This document shows, one piece after another, positions 6,666 to 12,989 of a DNA stretch of 15,392 bases. Below the pieces are notes generated by a model, which was not told the origin of the DNA, did not search any database, and worked only from the letters and a program-made list of their open reading frames with translations. Within the stretch, counting starts at the first letter, position 1. The number at the start of each line of letters is the position of its first letter. A program made the position numbers and the translations under genes. The stretch spans positions 1 through 15,392 of the forward strand of contig CAZXFH010000062.1 of assembly GCA_964640055.1 (NCBI GenBank). The letters run 5' to 3'. Origin of the DNA: CAZXFH01 sp964640055 (lineage in GTDB: Bacteria > Fidelibacterota > UBA2242 > JAFGTP01).

Positions 6666-7958
6666 TTAGAAAGTAACATAGGCTGACTCGTTGAGCACTC
6701 CTTTGACCCGGCCGGTCATTTCCGTACCGATGAAGGGCGTGTTTTGTGACTTGGAATAAATGTTCTTTTTACTGAAAATCCACCATTCATCGGGATCGAA
6801 AATCGTCAGATTCGCCTTTTCAGCGATTCTGAGTTCCGGCAGGGAGAGGTGCATGATACGGGCCGGATTAACGGTCAGCTTTTTGATCAGCTCGATTACT
6901 GAGAGGTGTCCCTTATGCACCAAATGGGTCATGCCCAGACCAAAGGCACTTTCCAAACCAATCATGCCATAGGAGGCCAGATCCAGAGAGGTTTCCTTGG
7001 TATTATAGGTATGCGGGGCGTGGTCGCTGGCGATTGCATCCAGGGTACCATCCTTCAATCCTGCTATCAGAGCCTGGCGGTCTTCCTCAGTACGCAGGGG
7101 CGGCGCCACCTTGCCGTTAGCATCAAATTTGCGCATATATTCATCTGTCAAAGAGAAATGATGCGGTGTGGCTTCCGCGGTTACGGTGGTGCCCTGCTGC
7201 TTGGCGTGCCGGATCAAATCCACTGCCCCGGCCGTGGTAACATGGGGCACGTGGAGGTGGGCACCGCTGAAACGGGCCAGAGCCAGATCACGAGCCAGCA
7301 TAATTTCTTCGGCCAATGCCGGATTACCGGGCAGGCCCAGCTGCGTCGAGACCACCCCTTCGTTCATTAAACCGCTACTGCGCAGATCCACATCTTCAGC
7401 ATGATTGATAATCGGTTTCTTGACAATTTTGGAATATTCCAGGGCGTAACGCAGGATCAAGGAGTTGCTGAGCGGTGTACCGTCATCGGAAAAGGCCACG
7501 GCACCGGCTTTAGCCAGCTGCACAATTTCAGTCAGTTCCTGACCGGCTCGGCCTTTGGTAATAGCCGCAATTGGATAGACTGCCACGGGTAATGTGGCGG
7601 CCTGCCGGTAAATATAGCGAATGTCACTCTCCGTATCGATGGCCGGATTAGTATTCGGCATACAACATACCTGGGTAAACCCGCCGGCCAGGGCTGCCCG
7701 GCTGCCACTTTCAATGGTTTCCGCATCTTCCTGGCCGGGCTCCCGGAAATGGACATGTATATCGATAAAACCGGGCGCCACCGATAACCCTTTAATATCA
7801 ACGACCTGTTTGACTCCCTTTTCGGGAATATTTTCACTGATCTTGATCAGGCGCCCTTTTTCAATCAGAATATCTGCCGGGTAGGTCTTTTCCTTAAACG
7901 GATCGACGACTATCCCGTTTTTCAGTAGCAGGTCACCTCTAATATTTTTTATCTCCAT
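6666..7958 (-). CDS. pyrC: Dihydroorotase (class I)
   Basis: Zinc amidohydrolase of 430 aa that cyclises carbamoyl-aspartate to dihydroorotate, the third step of UMP synthesis. The metal-site residues line up with the Bacillus/Aquifex class I enzymes: H68 and H70 in IDIHVHFREPG, D159 in FSDDG, H186 in INHAED, H239 in HVPHV and D312 in SDHAPHT. The substrate-binding PNTNPAID lies at 101-108. All ligands are present, so it should be active rather than a PyrC-like pseudoenzyme. AGGAG lies 8 nt before the ATG. It follows pyrB by 23 bp and is the last pyr gene before the ribosomal operon. No carA/B, pyrD, pyrE or pyrF is in the window. Confidence 0.97.
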   Translation of the reverse strand: MEIKNIRGDLLLKNGIVVDPFKEKTYPADILIEKGRLIKISENIPEKGVKQVVDIKGLSVAPGFIDIHVHFREPGQEDAETIESGSRAALAGGFTQVCCMPNTNPAIDTESDIRYIYRQAATLPVAVYPIAAITKGRAGQELTEIVQLAKAGAVAFSDDGTPLSNSLILRYALEYSKIVKKPIINHAEDVDLRSSGLMNEGVVSTQLGLPGNPALAEEIMLARDLALARFSGAHLHVPHVTTAGAVDLIRHAKQQGTTVTAEATPHHFSLTDEYMRKFDANGKVAPPLRTEEDRQALIAGLKDGTLDAIASDHAPHTYNTKETSLDLASYGMIGLESAFGLGMTHLVHKGHLSVIELIKKLTVNPARIMHLSLPELRIAEKANLTIFDPDEWWIFSKKNIYSKSQNTPFIGTEMTGRVKGVLNESAYVTF

Positions 7959-7981
7959 CGATTATACTCCTAATTTAATGC

Positions 7982-8902
7982 TTATTTACCCCCGATTAAC
8001 AGATACAGAATGGCCATGCGCACGGCCACGCCGTTCAGTACCTGATGCAGAATAATGGAATGCTCACCATCAGCTACGTCCGAGTCAATTTCCACCTGGC
8101 GGTTAATCGGTCCCGGATGCATGACCGTGATCGGCTTTTTCAATTCAGTTAGTCGTTCAGTGGTAATACCATAGACATCCCGGTATTCCCGTAACGAGGG
8201 CAACAGGCCTTTACTCTGGCGTTCTTTCTGAATGCGTAAAATGTTGGCCACATCACAAAATTGCAGGGCTTCATCCAGATTGTAGGTTACTTTTACCCCT
8301 AGAGATTCGATTCCATAGGGAATAAAAGTTGGCGGACCGCACAGCATCACATGGGCGCCCATGGTTTTCAAACCGTAAATATTGGACAAAGCCACCCGGC
8401 TGTGTTTAATATCACCGACAATAGCCACATTCAGATCTTTCAACTGTCCGTATTTTTCCTGCATGGACATCATGTCCAGCAGCGCCTGGGTAGGATGTTC
8501 ATGGGTCCCGTCACCGGCATTGATCACCACGGCATCCACAAATTGCGATAGCAGGTTGACCGATCCCGGCGTCGGATGTCGCATGATCACCGCATCCATT
8601 TTCATGGCAAACAGGTTTTGAATCGTATCCTTGAGACTTTCCCCCTTTTTTAAACTGCTGGAAGCCGCTGAAAAGTTTACTGTATCCGCGGAAAGCCGCT
8701 TTTCAGCCAGTTCGAAAGACATCCGCGTGCGGGTGGAGGGCTCGAAAAAGAGGTTCACGATCGTGGTCCCCTGTAATGTGGGTACTTTTTTCACCGGCCT
8801 TTCCAGAACTTCGCGAAAAGAAAAGGCCGCATCCAGAATCGAGCTGATATCCTCGGCCGGCACTTGCTCTAATCCCAACAAATGGTTAATACTTAGGTTC
8901 AT
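7982..8902 (-). CDS. pyrB: Aspartate carbamoyltransferase catalytic subunit
   Basis: Joins carbamoyl phosphate and aspartate, the committed step of pyrimidine synthesis; 306 aa, cytoplasmic trimer. Carbamoyl-phosphate contacts are visible in FFEPSTRTRMSFE (STRTR at 56-60), the mobile loop SSSLKKGESLKDT (81-93) and HEHPTQALLD (134-143). The aspartate side is seen in MHPGPINRQVEID (261-273). No pyrI regulatory subunit lies next to it. That fits a Bacillus-like, unregulated enzyme with control at the RNA level by PyrR. AGGA is spaced 8 nt from the ATG. The 62-bp gap after pyrR contains two tiny in-silico reading frames of 5 and 4 codons that I do not consider genes. Confidence 0.97.
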   Translation of the reverse strand: MNLSINHLLGLEQVPAEDISSILDAAFSFREVLERPVKKVPTLQGTTIVNLFFEPSTRTRMSFELAEKRLSADTVNFSAASSSLKKGESLKDTIQNLFAMKMDAVIMRHPTPGSVNLLSQFVDAVVINAGDGTHEHPTQALLDMMSMQEKYGQLKDLNVAIVGDIKHSRVALSNIYGLKTMGAHVMLCGPPTFIPYGIESLGVKVTYNLDEALQFCDVANILRIQKERQSKGLLPSLREYRDVYGITTERLTELKKPITVMHPGPINRQVEIDSDVADGEHSIILHQVLNGVAVRMAILYLLIGGK

Positions 8903-8964
8903 TTAAATTATCCTCATTGTTTATTGCTCCAAGCTCATTAAATCAATTCCTAAAAACAGAGGGC

Positions 8965-9522
8965 TCACTCCTCTTCCCTGGTCGTCCGCACCAGTAAAAT
9001 GCCATCTTTACCGTCATGCTCCTTGACCAGAACCCGGATCTCTTCATTGGCTGCGGTGGGAAAATTTTTACCAATATAGTCGGGACGAATGGGCATTTCC
9101 CGGTGGCCCCGATCTACCAGAACAGCCAGCCGGATCGCAAAAGGACGGCCGAAATCGATCAGCGCATCCAGAGCAGCCCGCACTGTGCGGCCAGTATAAA
9201 TAACATCATCCACCAGAACCGAGATTTTGTTGTCCACACTAAAGGGGATATCGCTCACTTCAATGGTGGGCAGTTTATTTTTCTTGCGAAAATCATCACG
9301 GTACATGACCACATCCAGGATACCCAAGGGGGGCTCCTCCTGCTCTATCTCCTTGATTTTATGGACAATTCTTTTGGCCAGATATTCACCCCGGGTGCGA
9401 ATGCCGATAATAGCCAAATCCTGGGTACCCTTGCATTTTTCCAGAATTTCATGGGCAATCCGGGTCAGCATCCTGTTCATCTGCCGCTCATCCGCCAGCG
9501 TTTTTTTAACTTCAAAATTCAT
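8965..9522 (-). CDS. pyrR: Bifunctional pyr operon regulator / uracil phosphoribosyltransferase PyrR
   Basis: PyrR binds a stem-loop in pyr mRNA when UMP is high and shuts down pyr expression. Many members also convert uracil and PRPP to UMP. The 185-aa length is that of the family. The type I phosphoribosyltransferase PRPP loop VLVDDVIYTGRTVRAAL is at 102-118, preceded by IIGIRTRGEYLA (38-49) and followed by DRGHREMPIRPDYIGKNFPT. I place the start at the ATG 9522 because AAGGAGG sits 5 nt before it. An in-frame ATG at 9567 would add 15 residues encoded by the leader terminator hairpin, so it is very unlikely to be used. The leader carries a matching PyrR-binding loop and a terminator. Confidence 0.96.
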   Translation of the reverse strand: MNFEVKKTLADERQMNRMLTRIAHEILEKCKGTQDLAIIGIRTRGEYLAKRIVHKIKEIEQEEPPLGILDVVMYRDDFRKKNKLPTIEVSDIPFSVDNKISVLVDDVIYTGRTVRAALDALIDFGRPFAIRLAVLVDRGHREMPIRPDYIGKNFPTAANEEIRVLVKEHDGKDGILLVRTTREEE

Positions 9523-9536
9523 TAAAACCTCCTTAT

Positions 9537-9563
9537 AAAAAAATCCACCGCCTGACGGTAGAT
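9537..9563 (-). terminator. Leader attenuator terminator upstream of pyrR
   Basis: On the minus strand the 8-bp stem ATCTACCG/CGGTGGAT (one G-T wobble) encloses TCAGG and is followed by seven Ts. It ends just before the pyrR SD, so it must be read through for pyrRBC to be expressed. Its place right after a PyrR-binding loop marks it as the conditional terminator of an attenuation system. Confidence 0.85.
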
Positions 9564-9579
9564 TCATTCTTTGTCTTAT

Positions 9580-9613
9580 GCCCTTTCCAACTCACGGGTT
9601 AGGTTTAAAAGGC
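9580..9613 (-). promoter_or_regulatory. PyrR-binding RNA stem-loop in the pyr leader
   Basis: Read on the minus strand, a lower stem GCCTTTT/AAAGGGC leads to an AAAC internal bulge on the 5' side, an upper stem CTAA/TTGG and an 8-nt loop CCCGTGAG. The loop matches the conserved PyrR-binding loop CCNGNGAG exactly, and the lower stem resembles the CCTT/AAGG stem of Gram-positive examples. It lies 16 nt before the attenuator terminator. UMP-bound PyrR is expected to hold this loop and favour termination. I could not find an obvious antiterminator pairing the two elements. Confidence 0.8.
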
Positions 9614-9628
9614 TCCTTTTTTTGTTGG

Positions 9629-9656
9629 ATATTAATTTACACAGTATTATCCACAA
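9629..9656 (-). promoter_or_regulatory. Possible pyr operon promoter
   Basis: On the minus strand TTGTGG (rc of 9651-9656), a 16-bp spacer and TAATAT (rc of 9629-9634) would start transcription near 9622, about ten bases before the PyrR-binding loop. The hexamers match the consensus only in part (three and four of six). The position is the main argument. Confidence 0.3.
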
Positions 9657-9712
9657 TCGCCACTTTTTTTACCTGAATTATATGAGTTTTATTCCTGTTT
9701 CCGGGTAATTAA

Positions 9713-9728
9713 CCAAATCTTAATTTGG
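9713..9728. promoter_or_regulatory. Palindrome upstream of the metallophosphoesterase gene
   Basis: CCAAAT (9713-9718) and ATTTGG (9723-9728) form a perfect 6-bp inverted repeat around CTTA. It overlaps the -35 part of the candidate promoter for the phosphoesterase gene, which is where an operator would lie. The regulator is unknown and a single short palindrome can arise by chance. Confidence 0.3.
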
Positions 9729-9753
9729 ATATTTGCCCTGCAGAACAGATATT
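9725..9753 (+). promoter_or_regulatory. Possible metallophosphoesterase promoter
   Basis: TTGGAT (9725-9730), a 17-bp spacer and GATATT (9748-9753) would start transcription around 9760 and leave a leader of about 24 nt before the ATG at 9784. Each hexamer is only a partial consensus match. Confidence 0.3.
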
Positions 9754-9783
9754 TCAAGTGCAATTTTAAAACACGGGAGTTCT

Positions 9784-11679
9784 ATGCATACTCTTAAATC
9801 CGCTACAACTATTGCACTGCTGGTCATACTGATGTGTCACGCTATTTTTGCCCAGCGAGGACGGTTAGGACGCCCTCCGTTGACCGGTGACCCGGAAGAA
9901 CGACGCAGTGCCAGTAGCCGTTTCCTGATCTCCACTCCGCAAGTGGCCATATTTGAAGAAGACAATCAATTAAAAGCCCGCCTGACCCTGCAAACGACGC
10001 GCCCTTTTCAAGCGGCTTACTGCTATTACGGTCGCTTTCTGCCTCATCAAAAAATACCCACACCCACCTATCGCCACTTCGCCCAAAGTAATACACCCGG
10101 CCCAGCTACCGAACAGGAAATTATTCTGAATCTCACCACCCTTTTCTATGCGGTCCATGATGTGGATGACCAATTCACTTCTGAGCAAGGCGGGACAGTC
10201 TGCTATCGTATCGCCCTGCCTGAAATTAGGGGTAAGGGGCTCCGTTTCTATGACAGCCGGTTTCAATTCCATCAGCAGCGTGATATTGTTTGCATTATTG
10301 AAGGTCCCTGGGTGGATTTTACCGGCCCACAAGAGGTGACCATTACATGGCATACCGATCGACATGCCGAGGGCTGGATATTACTGGATAGTAAACAGTT
10401 TACTTCTCCTCCCGGCTGCCGGCATGAGATAAGTGTTTCCGGTCTGCAGGGAGTTGAGCATCAATATCAGGTGTTTGCCAGCGCTGAGGATGCTACTGTT
10501 AATAGCCGCATATATTCCTTTCGGCTACCCGCTCAATCCCGCAAATTTCTATTTGCCGCCCTGTCTGACAGCCGGTCCGGACTTGGTGGGCCCTTACATA
10601 ATTATATGGGTGTCAATTACGCGACCCTAAAGCGCCTGATTATCGGGGCCGCCCAACAGGATGCCCAATTTATCATTTTTGCCGGTGACTTGATTAACGG
10701 GCATACCACCGATGAACTGGATTACCGGTTGCAAATGCAGGCTTGGAAGCAGGCGGTTGAACCGGTCGGTCATCACATCCCGATCTTCGAAGGTATGGGA
10801 AATCATGATCTGGTGCTGGATTTCTGGTCCGACCCGCGGCACAACTATGGCATCCGCATGGATAAAGTCTATGGCAAATCCAGTGAAGAACTCTTTGCCG
10901 AATTATTTGCCAATCCTGACTTTGATTATCCCCGCAAAGAACACCCCCAGGCCCCCCCTTATCAGGAAAATGTCTACTATTATGACTGGGACAACTGTCG
11001 CTTTATTTCACTGAACACCAATTACTGGTGGGCAGCTTGGGCTGAAGATATCGGCGGCAATATCGAAGGTTATATCTTGGCTAATCAAATGAACTGGTTT
11101 AAACGGGTGCTCAAGGAGGCCGCACATGATCCCAATATTGATCATATTTTCATATTCACTCATGAACCCCCCTTCCCGGCGGGCGGCCATTTACATGACG
11201 CCATGTGGTATAGCGGCGGCTCACCCCGGGAAAACCGTGATATTGATGGTAATCCGCTCGATAGAAGCCACATTATTGACGCTCGTGATGAATTCTGGGA
11301 AGCGCTGGCGAATAACGGTAAAGTACGCGCCGTAATCACTGGGGATGAACACAATTATCACCGTATTTTAATTGACAAACAGAGCAAAGTCTACCCCGAC
11401 GGCACTCCCAATCCCGATTTCAGCAACCCGGTCTATTTATTGATTAGCGGCGGCGCCGGGGCGCCTTATTATGCTCAGGTAACTGAAGATGTACCCTGGA
11501 AAAATTCAATAAGGTCCTTTTCCGCACAATCGCATTATTTACTTTTCGGGGTTGAACAGCAGGATATCTATCTTTTTGTAATATCCTTGTCTCAGGAAAT
11601 TATCGAAGCCGTGCAGATTGTAAAGAGTGGCCAAATTAGCAACCAAACGGTTGCACCGACTTTACTGAAAAATTGGTGA
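9784..11679 (+). CDS. Exported calcineurin-like metallophosphoesterase, purple-acid-phosphatase-like
   Basis: Protein of 631 aa with a Sec signal peptide: basic start, hydrophobic core TTIALLVILMCHAIFA, likely cleavage before Q24. Residues 25-165 are unassigned. About 170-250 resemble the fibronectin-like N-terminal domain of purple acid phosphatases (EVTITWHT, HQYQVFA, YSFRL). The phosphoesterase domain follows, with D262 (SDSR), GD 301-302, GNHD 339-342, H460 (FTHEPP) and GDEHNYHR 520-527. The usual GHxH is GDEH, so one metal-ligand His is an Asp, and the GDxxY tyrosine is absent. It therefore need not be a true purple enzyme. Substrate is unknown: a phosphomonoester or diester outside the cytoplasm. 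GGGAG lies 4 nt before the ATG; the upstream TTG at 9733 has no SD and would precede the signal peptide. No C-terminal sorting domain is evident. Its TGA abuts that of convergent ubiE. Confidence 0.85.
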   Translation: MHTLKSATTIALLVILMCHAIFAQRGRLGRPPLTGDPEERRSASSRFLISTPQVAIFEEDNQLKARLTLQTTRPFQAAYCYYGRFLPHQKIPTPTYRHFAQSNTPGPATEQEIILNLTTLFYAVHDVDDQFTSEQGGTVCYRIALPEIRGKGLRFYDSRFQFHQQRDIVCIIEGPWVDFTGPQEVTITWHTDRHAEGWILLDSKQFTSPPGCRHEISVSGLQGVEHQYQVFASAEDATVNSRIYSFRLPAQSRKFLFAALSDSRSGLGGPLHNYMGVNYATLKRLIIGAAQQDAQFIIFAGDLINGHTTDELDYRLQMQAWKQAVEPVGHHIPIFEGMGNHDLVLDFWSDPRHNYGIRMDKVYGKSSEELFAELFANPDFDYPRKEHPQAPPYQENVYYYDWDNCRFISLNTNYWWAAWAEDIGGNIEGYILANQMNWFKRVLKEAAHDPNIDHIFIFTHEPPFPAGGHLHDAMWYSGGSPRENRDIDGNPLDRSHIIDARDEFWEALANNGKVRAVITGDEHNYHRILIDKQSKVYPDGTPNPDFSNPVYLLISGGAGAPYYAQVTEDVPWKNSIRSFSAQSHYLLFGVEQQDIYLFVISLSQEIIEAVQIVKSGQISNQTVAPTLLKNW

Positions 11680-12441
11680 TCAGGATTTGCCCAGGACATG
11701 CAGTGCCACGGCCCCGCATAGATAAGCATGTACCGCTTTGGATTGAAAACCCGCTGGTCTGAAAATTTCAACCAGTTGTGGGGCAGGATAAAAATGGGGA
11801 ATGGTATAGGCTAAATAGCGATAGGCTGCTTTTTGGCCGGAAATAAGCACTCCGGTTGTTCTGACCATTAATCGAATATAGAGATGGAAAAACCAACGAA
11901 TTAAGCGACTTTGTGGTTGGCTGGTCTCCAGGTGAAGAAAGGTTCCGCCTGGCTTGAGAATACGCCAAAATTCCCGGAAGGTTTTGGTCAATCGCTCAGG
12001 TTTTAAGCCCAGATTACGGGTGGCAAAAGAGATGGTGATCAGATCAAAACTACCATCGGGAAAAGGCGTCACGGTGGCATCACCGAGCATAAAATTAATT
12101 CTTTCACCCTGGGGTTTATCCCGGGCAACAGAAAGCATGGGCCCTGAAAAATCAAGACCATATACAGCTGTTTTGGCCGGAGCCACCTGCTGAAGATAAG
12201 TCGCCATCTCTCCTGTACCGGTGCATATATCCAACCAGCGAACGCCACCTATGCCGCAGGCCAACCGGGCCACCTGTTTGCGACACAGAATATCCGCCCC
12301 CCACGTGAACAGATGGTTGATCAACTCATAGGTTTCGGGAACCTGACTAAAAATTTTTTGCACTGCTTTACTTTTCAATGACCGATTCTCTTTTCTCTGA
12401 CTGTTATTCCGTTCTATGAAATTATTGCTTGCCTCATGCAT
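11680..12441 (-). CDS. ubiE: Demethylmenaquinone/ubiquinone C-methyltransferase (UbiE/MenG family)
   Basis: SAM-dependent methyltransferase of about 253 aa that methylates the quinone ring in the last step of menaquinone (or an intermediate step of ubiquinone) synthesis. The SAM-binding motif DICTGTGE is at 71-78 and the acidic end of the next strand is YGLDFSG. Family-specific features are the N-terminal YELINHLFTWG, FATRNL (129-134), LKPGGTFLHLETSQP and the C-terminal SGQKAAYRYLAYTI with CGAVALH. The start is uncertain: an ATG at 12441 lacks an SD, a GTG lies at 12456, and a TTG at 12378 preceded by AGAGAA would give 232 aa, close to Bacillus MenG. No other quinone genes are nearby. The stop touches that of the convergent phosphoesterase. 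Confidence 0.88.
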   Translation of the reverse strand: MHEASNNFIERNNSQRKENRSLKSKAVQKIFSQVPETYELINHLFTWGADILCRKQVARLACGIGGVRWLDICTGTGEMATYLQQVAPAKTAVYGLDFSGPMLSVARDKPQGERINFMLGDATVTPFPDGSFDLITISFATRNLGLKPERLTKTFREFWRILKPGGTFLHLETSQPQSRLIRWFFHLYIRLMVRTTGVLISGQKAAYRYLAYTIPHFYPAPQLVEIFRPAGFQSKAVHAYLCGAVALHVLGKS

Positions 12442-12487
12442 TAAGCAGTTATGCACAATTTGAAATTTTCATGCACCCTGTAATTTC

Positions 12488-12515
12488 TTGTAATCCCGCT
12501 CATTGATCCTAAATT
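12488..12515 (+). promoter_or_regulatory. Possible promoter of the YjbQ-family gene
   Basis: TTGTAA (12488-12493), a 16-bp spacer and TAAATT (12510-12515), each four of six consensus bases, would give a start near 12522 and a 40-nt leader with the strong SD AGGAGG at 12551-12556. The gap also has to contain the divergent ubiE promoter, which I cannot identify. Confidence 0.35.
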
Positions 12516-12561
12516 ATGCGCGTACAGGTCTGCTCAAACATAAAACCGAGAGGAGGCAGTC

Positions 12562-12987
12562 ATGATTTTTGGTAAAGAACTCAATTTCAAAACTCAGGGA
12601 TTTTCTGATATTATCAATATTACTGATGCAGTGAACGATGTCATTCAAGAGTCCGGGATCCAGGGGGGATTAGTTACTGTCTCAGCCATTGGTTCCACTG
12701 CCAGCGTGACCACCATCGAGTATGAACCCAATCTGGTGGCGGATATGCAGGCTCTCCTGGAGAAATTAGCCCCTAAAGACATGCACACCCGGCACGGCAG
12801 TACCTGGGGTGATGATAATGGTTTTTCCCACTTGCGGGCCAGTCTCATGGGACCCAGTGCCAGTGTCCCCATAAAAAACAGTAAAGCGCTCCTGGGTACC
12901 TGGCAGCAGATTATTGTCATTGATCATGACAATCAGTCTCGCAACCGGCGCATTTACGTGCAGCTGGTCGGTTCAGACAACCGCTGA
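12562..12987 (+). CDS. yjbQ: YjbQ/UPF0047 family protein (secondary thiamine-phosphate synthase family)
   Basis: Small cytoplasmic protein of 141 aa, the usual length. The family signatures are clear: GSTASVTTIEYEP (about 44-56), the long conserved block HGSTWGDDNGFSHLRASLMG (about 78-97, with the His/Asp residues thought to form the active or metal site) and LLGTWQQIIVIDHDN followed by basic residues. Some members can supply thiamine-phosphate synthase activity in E. coli strains lacking ThiE; the physiological role is still unclear. SD AGGAGG is spaced 5 nt from the ATG. It ends 2 bp from the stop of convergent transketolase, an enzyme that depends on thiamine diphosphate, which may or may not be meaningful. 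Confidence 0.93.
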   Translation: MIFGKELNFKTQGFSDIINITDAVNDVIQESGIQGGLVTVSAIGSTASVTTIEYEPNLVADMQALLEKLAPKDMHTRHGSTWGDDNGFSHLRASLMGPSASVPIKNSKALLGTWQQIIVIDHDNQSRNRRIYVQLVGSDNR

Positions 12988-12989
12988 TC

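Noticed and set aside
6906..7370. 154-codon plus-strand frame antisense to pyrC
   Set aside because: Shadow of an intact dihydroorotase; no start signal or known domain.
8903..8964. Two mini reading frames (5 and 4 codons) between pyrR and pyrB as leader peptides
   Set aside because: One has an AGGA in front, but such tiny frames arise often by chance and no attenuator hairpin follows.
9016..9525. 169-codon plus-strand frame antisense to pyrR
   Set aside because: Shadow frame over a gene with a complete PRPP loop on the other strand; no SD.
9523..9567. 15-residue N-terminal extension of PyrR
   Set aside because: It would be translated from the terminator hairpin, PyrR proteins do not have it, and AAGGAGG marks the ATG at 9522.
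9784..9870. Lipoprotein signal (Cys in VILMC) for the phosphoesterase
   Set aside because: The residues before the Cys (I-L-M) do not fit a lipobox; an ordinary cleavage after AIFA is more likely.
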